Assembly: GCA_020354625.1 (NCBI GenBank)
Contig: CP070651.1
Location: 334,369 to 369,464 of the forward strand
Reading direction: 5' to 3'
DNA: 35,096 bases
From: Trueperaceae bacterium
GTDB taxonomy: Bacteria; Deinococcota; Deinococci; Deinococcales; Trueperaceae
Position numbers and translations under genes: made by a program
The notes under the pieces: generated by a model
The model's input: only the letters and a program-made list of their open reading frames with translations
The model's database searches: none
What the model was told of the DNA's origin: nothing
In this document: piece after piece, positions 16,436 to 24,984 of the stretch
Layout: every line of letters begins with the position of its first letter
Position numbering within the stretch: position 1 is the stretch's first letter

Positions 16436-16981
16436 CTACCGCCGGCGCACGGTACGGCGCCTGCCTCTGGGGATCCGGGGATCCGGCCAGAGTCCATCAG
16501 CGATCAGGTGCAACCACTGCGACAAGTAGTAACCCGCCAAAGCTCCCACGGCCAGATCCAGCCAGTTTCGAGAGAGCTGCGCCTCGATGCTGAAGGTATA
16601 GCCGAGATACGGTCCGAGCGCAGAAATGAGCGAGCACGTTACGAGCCCGAGCATCACCATGTAGAGGAGCCGCGTCAACGGCCCTACCAGCCAGGTGTGC
16701 GATAGACCTCGGTGGCGAAAGATGAGTCCATATGGAACCCACAACAAACCCAGCAACCCCCAATTCGACTTTGCCCGCACATGGCCTTCGGCGAGATCGA
16801 GATCCGGAGTTACCAAGAAGGTCCCAATCAGGTAACTCACCCCGAAAACGAGGCGCATCTGAGGTGAGATATTGGCTGTAAACTCGGTGGCAACGCCGTT
16901 GGCTGTACCGATCACGTATCCGGCTGCCAGCGCCCCGAGCGCTACCAGATTGATGGTTTCGTGGGTTCGCCCCGTCGCCAC
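16436..16981 (-). CDS. DUF2227-like putative metal-binding membrane protein
   Basis: This 181-residue protein has about four hydrophobic segments. Conserved polar residues lie where a membrane metal site would be expected: His7 in RTHETIN, TPDLD (Asp60, Asp62), HRGLSH (His90, His95) and QWLHLIADG. This matches the DUF2227/YdjM-like pattern of membrane-bound putative metal-dependent hydrolases, whose reaction is not established. The tail is very basic (RGRRRTVRRR). The GTG start is preceded six bases upstream by TATGAT and by no SD, a clear leaderless-type layout. The following metallophosphatase starts 73 bp downstream of the stop, so cotranscription is possible. Confidence 0.8.
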   Translation of the reverse strand: MATGRTHETINLVALGALAAGYVIGTANGVATEFTANISPQMRLVFGVSYLIGTFLVTPDLDLAEGHVRAKSNWGLLGLLWVPYGLIFRHRGLSHTWLVGPLTRLLYMVMLGLVTCSLISALGPYLGYTFSIEAQLSRNWLDLAVGALAGYYLSQWLHLIADGLWPDPRIPRGRRRTVRRR

Positions 16982-16987
16982 GATTTC

Positions 16988-16993
16988 ATCATA
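16988..16993 (-). promoter_or_regulatory. leaderless-type -10 box before the DUF2227-like gene
   Basis: TATGAT on the minus strand, one base from consensus, six bases before the GTG. It is the clearest case of this layout in the window. Confidence 0.5.
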
Positions 16994-17102
16994 GCGAACA
17001 GAGGTGGGTAGACGCTCTATGGCATTTCATACCGGTCGAGCTACTCCTTGGGCTGCATGGGAACATCGGCGTCACATGCCTACCTACCCTAAATTATTAA
17101 GG

Positions 17103-17108
17103 TATACT
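17103..17108 (+). promoter_or_regulatory. probable uvrA -10 box
   Basis: TATACT lies 56 bp before the uvrA ATG, leaving a short 5' leader that includes the SD TAGGAG. No good -35 is present at 17 bp spacing, and no LexA box is apparent. Confidence 0.4.
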
Positions 17109-17164
17109 GCCGCAATCTACGTCGCCTCTGGCGGTAATAACCCTCAGCCTGGTAGGAGAACAAC

Positions 17165-20050
17165 ATGGCGAACACGCACCTGACTGTACGCGGCGCAAAG
17201 CACCACAACTTAAAAAACCTCGACGTCGCCATTCCTCGAGACGCCCTGGTGGTCATCACCGGCGTCTCGGGGAGCGGCAAATCCTCTTTGGCATTCGATA
17301 CCATCTACGCCGAAGGTCAGCGCCGTTACGTGGAGAGCCTCTCGAGCTACGCCCGGCAGTTCTTGGGTCAGATGGAAAAACCCAAAGTGGATCACATCTC
17401 GGGTTTGTCACCTGCGATCGCCATCGAACAGAAGACCGTGAGCAAGAATCCACGCTCCACCGTCGGCACCGTGACCGAAGTCATGGATTACTTACGCGTA
17501 CTCTACGCCAACATCGGCCGACCTCACTGCCCCTCTTGCAGCCGAGATGTAACGCCCCAAAGCGCCGAGCAGATTACACAGCAACTCGCCTCGCTCGAGC
17601 CCGGTACGCGCTTCCAGCTGCTCGCCCCGGTGGTCCGTAACCGCAAGGGCACTCACGCCGAGGTACTGGCTGCTGCCAAGGCCGACGGTTTTGCGAGGGC
17701 TCGTATCGATGGCCACGTGACCAGCTTGAACGATGATCTACACCTCGACAAAAAACAGAAGCACAGCATCGAGATCGTCGTCGACCGCCTCAGCATCCCC
17801 GAGCAGACAGACGAGCGTTTCCTATCGCGGCTGACCGATTCAGTGGAGACCACACTGCGTACCACAAGAGGCCTGCTGATCGCCGATCTCGGCGACCGGG
17901 AGCTGCTGATGAGCGAGCACAACGCCTGTCCACATTGTCAGATCTCTTTTCCAGAACTCAGCACGCAGATGTTCAGTTTCAATTCGCCGCTCGGCATGTG
18001 CGAGACCTGTCACGGACTCGGAACCCAGCTGACCGTCGACCCCAACCTCATCATCGACGATCCGAACATCTCGATCAACGACGGCGCCCTACGGTGGTAT
18101 GGGCCGGCCGGTAAGAAAGAAGGGTGGTCGGTCAGTGCCCTGCGGTCTGTTGCCCGCCACTACGAAGTCGATCTCGACACCCCTTGGAAAGAACTCCCCA
18201 CACCCTTTCGCAACGCCCTCTTGCACGGTTCTGGTCGGGAGAAGATCCTCTTCCGACACCGAAGCAAAGATGGCAGCTTTTCGGGCGAATCGAGGCGGAA
18301 GCTTTACGGCATCGTCTACAACATCCGCAGACGATACAAACAGACCCGGTCGGAGGCCATGCGGAGGTACTACCAAAGCTTCATGAGCGAGCAGCCCTGT
18401 CCCGCTTGCCGAGGCGCTCGTCTGCGGCCCGAAGCGCGTGCGGTTACCGTCGGTGGCAAGAACCTCCCCGGCGTCAGCAACCTGTCGATCCGGGAAGCCC
18501 ACCAATGGGTGGCCGAACTCGAGCGTACACTCGACGAACAGCGTCTTGAGATTGCCGGAGAGGTGCTCAAAGAGATTCACGAGCGACTTCAGTTCATGCT
18601 CAACGTCGGCCTTCACTACCTTACGCTCGACCGCAAAGCCGGGACACTCTCTGGAGGTGAAGGACAACGTATTCGCTTGGCGAGTCAGATCGGGAGCGGT
18701 TTGATGGGTGTTCTCTACATCCTGGACGAGCCTTCGATCGGTCTCCACGCCCGCGACAACAGTGCCCTGATCGAAACGCTGACACGTCTACGTGAACTCG
18801 GCAACACCGTGTTGGTGGTCGAGCACGATTCGGAAACCATGTGGAATGCGGATTGGATCGTCGATCTCGGCCCCGGCGCCGGCATCAAAGGTGGAGAGCT
18901 GGTAGCCGAGGGACCTCCCGCCGAGTTGGCGTCCTCACCCACCTCGCTCACAGGTCTCTACTTGAGCGGTCGCTTGGGCATCACCTCGCCCAATCCACAG
19001 CGCCGAAAGACAGATTCCTGGATCGAACTTCGCGGCGCCAGCCTCAATAACCTCAAGGAGATCGATGCCCGCCTCCCCCTACAGGTACTGACTTGTGTCA
19101 CCGGCGTCTCGGGTAGTGGGAAATCGAGCCTGGTGACCGGAACACTCTATCCAGCACTCGCCCGACGTCTCAACGGAGCCAAACTCACGCCGGGAGAACA
19201 CGAGACCCTCCTCGGGCTCGAGCGAATCGATAAAGTCATCCACATCACCCAAGACCCTATCGGTCGAACCCCGAGGAGCAATCCCGCCACCTATGCCGGC
19301 GTATTCGATGAGATCCGGAACGTCTTCACCCTCACACCAGAGGCGCGCAAACGGGGCTACGCCGCCGGCAGGTTCAGCTTCAACGTCAAAGGGGGCCGCT
19401 GTGAGGCTTGTGGAGGACACGGCCAGAACCGTATCGAGATGCATTTCCTGGCCGACGTATGGGTGAGCTGCAAGGAGTGCGGCGGCAAACGGTACAACCG
19501 CGAAACGCTCACGGTCACGTATCAGGGCAAATCGATCGCCGACATACTCGAAATGGATGTCCAAGAGGCGCTCGAGTTCTTCGAAGCACACCCCAAGATC
19601 ACACGGATCTTGACAACGCTTCACGATGTAGGGCTCGACTATATCAAGCTCGGCCAGAGCGCGACGACATTTTCGGGTGGAGAGGCGCAACGCATCAAGC
19701 TCGCCAAGGAACTCGGTAAACGGCACACCGGCAACACGCTCTACATCCTGGACGAGCCGACGACCGGTCTCCATATCGCCGATACGCAAAGACTTCTCGA
19801 TGTCCTCCACCGGTTGGTCGATGCCGGTAACACCGTCGTCGTCATCGAGCACAATATGGACGTCATCAAAACGGCCGACTGGATCATCGATCTCGGACCC
19901 GAGGGGGGCGACGATGGCGGTTCTATCATCGCCGAGGGAACACCAGAGACGATTGCACAAGTCGATGAAAGCTATACCGGAACCTATCTCGCGAAGGTGA
20001 TCGACAACGTCCCGGGCAAACTCGGCTGGCAGAAGTCCGAAGCAGCGTAA
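17165..20050 (+). CDS. uvrA: excinuclease ABC subunit A (UvrA)
   Basis: This 961-residue protein is the damage-recognition ATPase of nucleotide excision repair; a UvrA dimer loads UvrB at lesions. It contains two ABC ATPase modules. The first has Walker A GVSGSGKS (33-40), the signature LSGGEGQRIRLASQIGSG and Walker B LYILDEPSIGLH. The second has GVSGSGKSS near 650, FSGGEAQRIKLAKELG and LYILDEPTTGLH. Zinc-binding Cys pairs are visible in CPSCSRD, CPHCQ, CETC, CPACRG and in CEACGGHG with CKECGG. Length is normal. The ATG is supported by TAGGAG seven bases upstream. The gene stands alone and ends 4 bp from the convergent pta stop. Nothing suggests truncation or loss of key residues. Confidence 0.98.
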   Translation: MANTHLTVRGAKHHNLKNLDVAIPRDALVVITGVSGSGKSSLAFDTIYAEGQRRYVESLSSYARQFLGQMEKPKVDHISGLSPAIAIEQKTVSKNPRSTVGTVTEVMDYLRVLYANIGRPHCPSCSRDVTPQSAEQITQQLASLEPGTRFQLLAPVVRNRKGTHAEVLAAAKADGFARARIDGHVTSLNDDLHLDKKQKHSIEIVVDRLSIPEQTDERFLSRLTDSVETTLRTTRGLLIADLGDRELLMSEHNACPHCQISFPELSTQMFSFNSPLGMCETCHGLGTQLTVDPNLIIDDPNISINDGALRWYGPAGKKEGWSVSALRSVARHYEVDLDTPWKELPTPFRNALLHGSGREKILFRHRSKDGSFSGESRRKLYGIVYNIRRRYKQTRSEAMRRYYQSFMSEQPCPACRGARLRPEARAVTVGGKNLPGVSNLSIREAHQWVAELERTLDEQRLEIAGEVLKEIHERLQFMLNVGLHYLTLDRKAGTLSGGEGQRIRLASQIGSGLMGVLYILDEPSIGLHARDNSALIETLTRLRELGNTVLVVEHDSETMWNADWIVDLGPGAGIKGGELVAEGPPAELASSPTSLTGLYLSGRLGITSPNPQRRKTDSWIELRGASLNNLKEIDARLPLQVLTCVTGVSGSGKSSLVTGTLYPALARRLNGAKLTPGEHETLLGLERIDKVIHITQDPIGRTPRSNPATYAGVFDEIRNVFTLTPEARKRGYAAGRFSFNVKGGRCEACGGHGQNRIEMHFLADVWVSCKECGGKRYNRETLTVTYQGKSIADILEMDVQEALEFFEAHPKITRILTTLHDVGLDYIKLGQSATTFSGGEAQRIKLAKELGKRHTGNTLYILDEPTTGLHIADTQRLLDVLHRLVDAGNTVVVIEHNMDVIKTADWIIDLGPEGGDDGGSIIAEGTPETIAQVDESYTGTYLAKVIDNVPGKLGWQKSEAA

Positions 20051-20054
20051 TGGT

Positions 20055-22214
20055 CTAGCGCAGCTCTTCGATCACCGACTCGTTCACCTGCGCAGCCTGA
20101 ATCGCGGTAAGAGCGATCGTGTAAACGATATCGTCTACCAGCGCTCCCCGAGAGAGGTCGTTGACCGGGCGCCGGAGCCCCTGGAGCATCGGGCCGATGC
20201 TGACCACGTTGGCGCTGCGTTGTACCGCCTTATAGGTGGTGTTTCCCGTATTGAGATCGGGAAAGATCAGCACCGTCGCACGACCGGCAACGGGGCTATT
20301 CGGTGCTTTGGTCCGGGCTACGCTCTCGACCGAAGCAGCGTCGTATTGCAAGGGCCCATCGATCAACAGATCAGGCCGCCGATCTTTAGCAATGCGAGTC
20401 GCCTCGCGAACCTTGTCGACATCGCTTCCCGAGCCCGAAGCGCCGGTACTGTAAGAGATCATGGCGACCCTCGGCGTAATGCCAAACGCTACTGCAGACT
20501 CTGCGCTCTGAATGGCGATATCTGCCAACTCCTCCGCGTTCGGATCGGGGTTGATGGCACAGTCACCGTAAATCAACACCTGTTCGGGCAGGCACATAAA
20601 AAAGATGGATGAGACCAATTCGGCATCGTCACGAGTCTTGATGAGTTGCAGAGCTGGGCGTACCGTATTGGCCGTGGTGTGGGCCGCACCCGAAACGAGA
20701 CCGTCTACCTCTCCCCTGGCAAGCATCATGGTGCCGAGCACAACCGGATCTTCAAGCTGCTCAGCTGCCACGGCAACCGTCATGCCCTTGTGTTGACGCA
20801 ACCTTACCATCGGCTTGACGTAACGGTTGCGAACCCCTGAGGGCTCGATGATTTCGATGTCTGCAGGGAGCGAAATCCCCTGGACCTCGGCTACCCGCCT
20901 CACCTCGCGAGGGTCGCCGATCAACACGCAGTGGGCAATCCCCCGCTGGTGGCAGATCGATGCCGCCTGGACAGTGCGCGGCTCGGTCCCCTCCGGCAAC
21001 ACGATGCGGCGATTCGCCTCAGAAGCTCTTCGGACCAACTGGTACATGAAAGCCGGTGGCGAGAGGCGCGGCTCCCGTTCGCTGGCACATCGCGTACGCA
21101 ACCACTCGCCGTCGAGATCACCCGCCACCATATCCATCACCCGCTCGATGCGCTCGAGGTCGTCGACAGGCACCTCGGGATTCATAGCCGCCGCCCGAGC
21201 AGCGGTCACATACGAGTCCGAATCGACCAGCAGCACCGGCAACCCGGTATCGAGGGCCCTTTCGCAAAACTTGAGGATACGCGGGTCGGGTCGGATACCC
21301 CCGGTAATGACCACCCCAGCCAGCGGCACCCCGTTGAGAGCAGCCAGGCAGGCTGCCACCAAGATGTCGTCACGATCTCCAGGGACGATCAGCAAGGTGT
21401 CCGGACGCAAACGATGGAGCATATTGACCACCGTCCGAGCAACCAAAGAGACGTCGACCACCCGCCGGTACATCAGATCCCCCTGGTAAAGAACGTCTGC
21501 CCCGAGGTGCTTGGCCACGTCCAAGGTTCGTGGAGAGACCATCTGTTGTTGCCAGGAGATCGCCCCGATCAGGTGGATGTTGCCCTGTTGAAAGATACGG
21601 CAGCGCGCCGTCAAAACCTCTGCCGTAATCAGCTCGTCAGGAGGTCTCACCATCGTTCGAGAACTACCCAACACCTCCTGTTGCGGTGCGTTGAGTTTGT
21701 TGACGATACATCCGCAAACTCTCGATCGTTCCGCCTTACCGTAGTGACTCGCAACCAGCTCGAGACGGTCGTTGAACTCGTCCAAGGTACTCTCTCCAAC
21801 GACACTCACCAGAACCACCTCGGCATCGAGCGCCGTGCAGATCTCCTCGTTCAAGGTGTCGAGGCCGGGCTGAAGCGCTGTGGCAACCAACCCCTCGACG
21901 ACCACTACATCTGCCCCGCTGGCGCACTGCTGGTAGCGGCCGACGACTTCCTCGAGCAGTTGCCGGCGCTTCCCTTCTTGCAGCAACGACTCGGCATGTT
22001 GAAAGCTCAGCGGTTCGGACGGATCGAGATCGCTCGTGTTACGAATAAAATGCGTCGAAAGCTCGGGTCCCTCACGTATGCCAGGCTGGCGAATAGGCTT
22101 GTAGAAACCGACCCGCAAACCGAGGCGATCGAGCGCCCGAACAAGTCCGAGGGAGGTCGAGGTGAGCCCCACCCCCGGTCCCGTCGGTACCAGGTAGAAG
22201 ACGTGAGCCGCCAC
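20055..22214 (-). CDS. pta: phosphate acetyltransferase (long form)
   Basis: This 719-residue enzyme converts acetyl-CoA and phosphate to acetyl phosphate and CoA, the first step of acetate formation, and works in reverse for acetate use. It has the long three-part architecture: an N-terminal BioD/P-loop-like domain (YLVPTGPGVGLTSTSLGLVRAL), a DRTGG-type middle domain near 210-330, and a C-terminal PTA_PTB catalytic domain from about 385, with RIVLPEGTEPRT, MMLARGEVDGLVSGA and SYSTGASGSG. The GTG at 22214 follows the aldo/keto reductase stop by 8 bp, so the two form an operon; a TTG at 22229 is an alternative start. No acetate kinase gene is present in the window. Confidence 0.95.
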   Translation of the reverse strand: MAAHVFYLVPTGPGVGLTSTSLGLVRALDRLGLRVGFYKPIRQPGIREGPELSTHFIRNTSDLDPSEPLSFQHAESLLQEGKRRQLLEEVVGRYQQCASGADVVVVEGLVATALQPGLDTLNEEICTALDAEVVLVSVVGESTLDEFNDRLELVASHYGKAERSRVCGCIVNKLNAPQQEVLGSSRTMVRPPDELITAEVLTARCRIFQQGNIHLIGAISWQQQMVSPRTLDVAKHLGADVLYQGDLMYRRVVDVSLVARTVVNMLHRLRPDTLLIVPGDRDDILVAACLAALNGVPLAGVVITGGIRPDPRILKFCERALDTGLPVLLVDSDSYVTAARAAAMNPEVPVDDLERIERVMDMVAGDLDGEWLRTRCASEREPRLSPPAFMYQLVRRASEANRRIVLPEGTEPRTVQAASICHQRGIAHCVLIGDPREVRRVAEVQGISLPADIEIIEPSGVRNRYVKPMVRLRQHKGMTVAVAAEQLEDPVVLGTMMLARGEVDGLVSGAAHTTANTVRPALQLIKTRDDAELVSSIFFMCLPEQVLIYGDCAINPDPNAEELADIAIQSAESAVAFGITPRVAMISYSTGASGSGSDVDKVREATRIAKDRRPDLLIDGPLQYDAASVESVARTKAPNSPVAGRATVLIFPDLNTGNTTYKAVQRSANVVSIGPMLQGLRRPVNDLSRGALVDDIVYTIALTAIQAAQVNESVIEELR

Positions 22215-22222
22215 CCCTAGGT

Positions 22223-23209
22223 CTACCAACGGTGGTGTACTTGATCGCGAATGGTGCGATCGTAGATGTCACGTACTCGTTGCATGGAGGAGGGAGCGAG
22301 CGCCGGCATCTCAGAGGCCTGCACATTGTCTTCGACCTGATCGACCCGCTTGGCTCCGGGGATGACCGTCGATACCGCAGGGTGCATCAGGATCCAACGT
22401 AGGGCCAGCTGCGCCAAGGTCCGCCCTTCTGGCACCAGCTCCTTGAGCTCCTCGACTGCCTGCAGACCCGTTTCAAAGGTCACCCCCGAAAATGTCTCAC
22501 CGATGTCGAAGGCCTCGCCTTGCCGGTTGTAATTTCGGTGGTCGTCTTGAGGAAAGGTTCGTTCCGCTGTCATCTTGCCGGACAACAGGCCGCTGGCCAG
22601 CGGCACGCGAGCGATGATACCCACCTCGTGCTCACGAGCCTGGGCAAAAAACTCGAGGGCGGGCTTGAGGCGAAACATGTTGTAGATGATCTGTACGGAA
22701 GCCACTCCAGGATAGGCGAGTGACAATTCGGCTTCCTCGACCGTCTCCACACTCACCCCGTAATGACGCAACACCCCTTCGCGCTTCAGCCTGTCCATAG
22801 CCTCGAAGGTGTCATCGCGCCGGTAGACGTCGGTCGGTGGACAGTGGAGTTGCACCAAATCGAGCGTCTCGACCTGTAGATTCTCAAGACTACGAGCCGT
22901 AAACGCAGCCAGGTTCTCATAGTTGTAGCCTTCAGGCACATGGGGATCGAGCCGCCTGCCCGCCTTGGTGGCGACGTAGATTCTCTCGCCGCGAAAATCC
23001 TTGAGAATCTGGGCAATAAGCCTCTCGCTACGACCGTCTCCGTAGACATCGGCCGTATCGATAAAGGTCACGCCGCGATCCAAGGCCTCGCGTAGTGCAG
23101 CCAGGGCATCGTCCTCGCTCACGCTCCCCCAATCGGCACCGATCGCCCAGGCGCCAAACCCGACTTCAGACACGTTATAGCCTGTCTTGCCTAGCACACG
23201 AGTATTCAT
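22223..23209 (-). CDS. aldo/keto reductase
   Basis: This 328-residue TIM-barrel oxidoreductase should reduce aldehydes or ketones with NADPH. The catalytic tetrad is complete: Asp51 and Tyr56 in DTADVYGDG, Lys82 in ATKAG and His122 in QLHCPP. The cofactor segment near the end, STVIPGAKRVDQVEDN, is the usual nucleotide-binding loop. The N-terminal RVLGKTGYNVSEVGFG marks the AKR branch with general aldehyde reductases. The ATG has the SD GAGGG four to five bases upstream. It precedes pta in the same operon; the pairing could link aldehyde handling with acetyl phosphate metabolism, but that is inference and the substrate is unknown. Confidence 0.92.
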   Translation of the reverse strand: MNTRVLGKTGYNVSEVGFGAWAIGADWGSVSEDDALAALREALDRGVTFIDTADVYGDGRSERLIAQILKDFRGERIYVATKAGRRLDPHVPEGYNYENLAAFTARSLENLQVETLDLVQLHCPPTDVYRRDDTFEAMDRLKREGVLRHYGVSVETVEEAELSLAYPGVASVQIIYNMFRLKPALEFFAQAREHEVGIIARVPLASGLLSGKMTAERTFPQDDHRNYNRQGEAFDIGETFSGVTFETGLQAVEELKELVPEGRTLAQLALRWILMHPAVSTVIPGAKRVDQVEDNVQASEMPALAPSSMQRVRDIYDRTIRDQVHHRW

Positions 23210-23276
23210 CTTGCCCTCGCAATTCTGTGATTCGTAACGTTGGACCTCGGCGATACATTATCACCGCACCACCCTC

Positions 23277-23282
23277 ATTATA
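23277..23282 (-). promoter_or_regulatory. possible -10 box of the aldo/keto reductase-pta operon
   Basis: A perfect TATAAT on the minus strand lies 67 bp before the aldo/keto reductase ATG. No TTGACA-like -35 is seen at normal spacing, so this rests on the -10 alone. Confidence 0.4.
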
Positions 23283-23366
23283 GCGATTATCGGTCCGTTC
23301 TCCTTCCAAAGATATTGGCTAGTCGGCCAAGTCGAAAACAGGGGACGCGTTTATGTCGCCCAGCTA

Positions 23367-23395
23367 TTGACAGCCGCACAATGAGAAGCTACCTT
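23367..23395 (+). promoter_or_regulatory. thiB promoter
   Basis: TTGACA (23367-23372), a 17-base spacer and TACCTT (23390-23395) form a good sigma-70-type promoter. Transcription would begin near 23402, at the first base-pairs of the TPP riboswitch. Confidence 0.65.
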
Positions 23396-23399
23396 CAGG

Positions 23400-23585
23400 G
23401 TGTCACCAGGGGTGCTCCTCGGAGCTGAGAAAGACCCTTCTATCTGACTTCCCTTTTGACGGCTTGGCTCGCTGAATCGACGATTCCTATGCATTCCATG
23501 GAGTTTATATCGTTCGGTCAAGCCAAACGAAGCAACCGGAAGTCATCTAACCTGATCCCGTTAGTACGGGCGTAGGAAGCGTGAC
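23400..23585 (+). promoter_or_regulatory. TPP (THI-box) riboswitch with extended P3 arm
   Basis: All conserved parts of the thiamine pyrophosphate aptamer are present in order: GGGGTGC (23409-23415), CTGAGA (23425-23430), ACCC, then AACCTGATC (from 23549) and the closing GCGTAGGAAGC. P1 can form from GTCAC (23402-23406) and GTGAC (23581-23585). P3 is enlarged: TGACTTCC (23445-23452) pairs with GGAAGTCA (23538-23545), and inside it GGCTTG (23461-23466) pairs with CAAGCC (23519-23524). TPP binding is expected to lower thiB expression. The gene downstream, a thiamine-binding protein, confirms the assignment. Confidence 0.92.
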
Positions 23586-23605
23586 CGCTTCAGGATCTCA
23601 GGCCC

Positions 23606-23632
23606 TCCTTTCTGGTGACGGAAAGGATTTTT
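23606..23632 (+). terminator. riboswitch expression platform: terminator containing the thiB SD
   Basis: TCCTTTC (23606-23612) and GAAAGGA (23621-23627) form a 7-bp stem with an 8-base loop, followed at once by TTTTT. The 3' arm is also the thiB ribosome-binding site, six bases before the ATG. The fold can therefore stop transcription or hide the SD. Confidence 0.65.
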
Positions 23633-23633
23633 G

Positions 23634-24692
23634 ATGAGAATCCCCTTCAAGCTGCTTATACTTGCCCTCCTCTCGGGGCTCTGTTGGGCCCAGAGACCGC
23701 TCACCGTGATGACGCACGACTCGTTCAGCGTATCGACCGATGTCATCACGGCCTTCACCGAGGAGACCGGTATCGAAGTGCGTTTCCTCGCTGCAGGAGA
23801 CGCCGGAGAGGTCGTCAATCGCGCCATTCTCAGCAAAGGCAGGCCCTTGGCCGATCTCCTCTACGGCATCGACAACAACTTGATTGCCAGAGCGATCGAC
23901 CAAGAAATATTCGAGCCCTACAAGAGCCCGCTCCTTTCCAAGGTCGACCCCAGCTACCGGTTCGATCCCGAGGGATTCGTTACCCCCATAGATGTCGGCT
24001 TCGTCAACTTCAACCTGGACAAGGCGTACTTCGAAGCGAGTGCGCTCCCCTTGCCTCAAGACATAACCGACCTGACCCTAGCGGCCTATCGCGGTCTGAC
24101 CGTTGTCGAAAACCCGGCTTCGAGCAGCCCCGGTCTCGCCTTTATGCTGGCTACGATCGCCCGATTCGGAGAGAACAGGCCCTACTCCTGGCTAGATTTC
24201 TGGGCCGAGCTTCGCGACAATGAACTTCTGGTCACCGACGGTTGGACCGAGGCGTACTACACCGCCTTCTCACTCTACGGCGGCGACCGGCCGGTCGTCC
24301 TGAGTTATGCGAGCAGTCCGGCAGCGGAAGTCATCTTCGCCAGCGAGCCACTCGACAGCGCGCCGACCAGCAACCTGCTATGCACAAAATGTGTCTACCA
24401 ACAGATTGAAGCCGTCGGCATCCTGGCAGGAACCGATCGGCGACAAGCTGCCGAACGTTTTATCGACTTCATGTTGGACAAGCGCTTCCAAGAAGATATT
24501 CCGACAAACATGTTCGTCTATCCGGTCTCCTTGGACGCTGCCCTACCGGCCGAGTTCCGTTTTGGAGCTCTACCCTCAAAAGAGCAGGTCGCTTCACTCG
24601 ATCCCAGAGCAGTAGAGAATCATCAGCTGCGCTGGCTCGATGAGTGGACACAGGTCGTGTTACAAGGGAGAGACCCGGACGAGATCAGATGA
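23634..24692 (+). CDS. thiB: thiamine ABC transporter substrate-binding protein
   Basis: This 352-residue exported protein binds thiamine (and probably its phosphates) and delivers it to the ThiP/ThiQ importer. The signal peptide is short, with a hydrophobic core LLILALLSG and likely cleavage after CWA (about residue 19). The mature N-terminus RPLTVMTHDSFS matches the LTVYTYDSF motif of TbpA/ThiB. Other family marks are DLLYGIDNNLIARA, PIDVGFVNFN and ENPASSSPGLAFMLA. The ATG at 23634 is chosen over the TTG one codon earlier because GAAAGGA then sits six bases upstream. It follows a TPP riboswitch. The cognate permease and ATPase genes are not next to it but 7.3 kb downstream. Confidence 0.94.
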   Translation: MRIPFKLLILALLSGLCWAQRPLTVMTHDSFSVSTDVITAFTEETGIEVRFLAAGDAGEVVNRAILSKGRPLADLLYGIDNNLIARAIDQEIFEPYKSPLLSKVDPSYRFDPEGFVTPIDVGFVNFNLDKAYFEASALPLPQDITDLTLAAYRGLTVVENPASSSPGLAFMLATIARFGENRPYSWLDFWAELRDNELLVTDGWTEAYYTAFSLYGGDRPVVLSYASSPAAEVIFASEPLDSAPTSNLLCTKCVYQQIEAVGILAGTDRRQAAERFIDFMLDKRFQEDIPTNMFVYPVSLDAALPAEFRFGALPSKEQVASLDPRAVENHQLRWLDEWTQVVLQGRDPDEIR

Positions 24693-24698
24693 TCTCTT

Positions 24699-24839
24699 TT
24701 AGTAACGGTCTTCGGAGGCCCGCTGGGACCAACGTCGTAAGGTCTGGCACTCGAGCTTGACCAACTTGGCGGCACTGCGGCCGCGGACCTTTTTCGGTCC
24801 TTTCAATTTCAGCATGAGGGTTCGTATCACAGTTCTCAA
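24699..24839 (-). CDS. possible small helix-turn-helix protein (46 aa)
   Basis: This is a short, strongly basic reading frame. From the TTG at 24839 it encodes 46 residues with GGAGG five bases upstream; an ATG at 24851 would give 50. The C-terminal part contains SAAKLVKLECQTLRRW, which lines up without gaps with MerR-type helix-turn-helix motifs of the form AAKLLGVSxQTLRRW. A well-spaced promoter precedes it. The gene lies between the thiB stop and the terminator of the ABC exporter operon and runs toward thiB. It could be a real small DNA-binding regulator, an antisense-acting transcript, or the remnant of a longer MerR or recombinase gene. The lack of known homologues in my reading keeps this tentative. 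Confidence 0.35.
   Translation of the reverse strand: MRTVIRTLMLKLKGPKKVRGRSAAKLVKLECQTLRRWSQRASEDRY
24785..24800 (+). terminator. weak hairpin after thiB
   Basis: GGACC and GGTCC form a 5-bp stem around TTTTTC, followed by TTTCAATTTC, about 93 bp after the thiB stop. It is the only terminator-like structure for thiB, and it is weak; it also lies inside the possible small reverse-strand gene. Confidence 0.25.
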
Positions 24840-24864
24840 GCACACCTCCATGTGCCGAGATATG

Positions 24865-24893
24865 GTTATACCCTGTTTTATTCGACTCCGCAA
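24865..24893 (-). promoter_or_regulatory. possible promoter of the small HTH gene
   Basis: On the minus strand TTGCGG (24888-24893) and TATAAC (24865-24870) are 17 bases apart. The start site would fall just before GGAGGTG, the SD of the 46-residue frame. Confidence 0.4.
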
Positions 24894-24941
24894 GGGTATT
24901 TGTACTTACACCAGAATGAACGTCCTCGCAGCGGCGCTTTT

Positions 24942-24982
24942 CACAGCAAAAAAGGATAGGCTGAAGGTGACTTCAGCCTATC
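24942..24982 (-). terminator. intrinsic terminator of the ABC exporter operon
   Basis: GATAGGCTGAAG and CTTCAGCCTATC form a 12-bp perfect stem with a four-base loop (24955-24982). On the minus strand it is followed by CCTTTTTTGCTG, a six-U run. It begins two bases after the stop codon of the second exporter gene. Confidence 0.85.
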
Positions 24983-24984
24983 TT

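Noticed and set aside
19079-19960. 293-codon minus-strand frame opposite uvrA
   Set aside because: Shadow of the second UvrA ATPase module; no independent motif.
20051-20054. Terminator between uvrA and pta
   Set aside because: The convergent genes are only four bases apart and no hairpin with a U-run is evident at the junction; termination must use sequence inside the opposing gene or a factor.
20931-22220. 429-codon plus-strand frame opposite pta
   Set aside because: Shadow of the phosphate acetyltransferase gene; the translation is rich in His, Arg and Gln with no family pattern and no SD.
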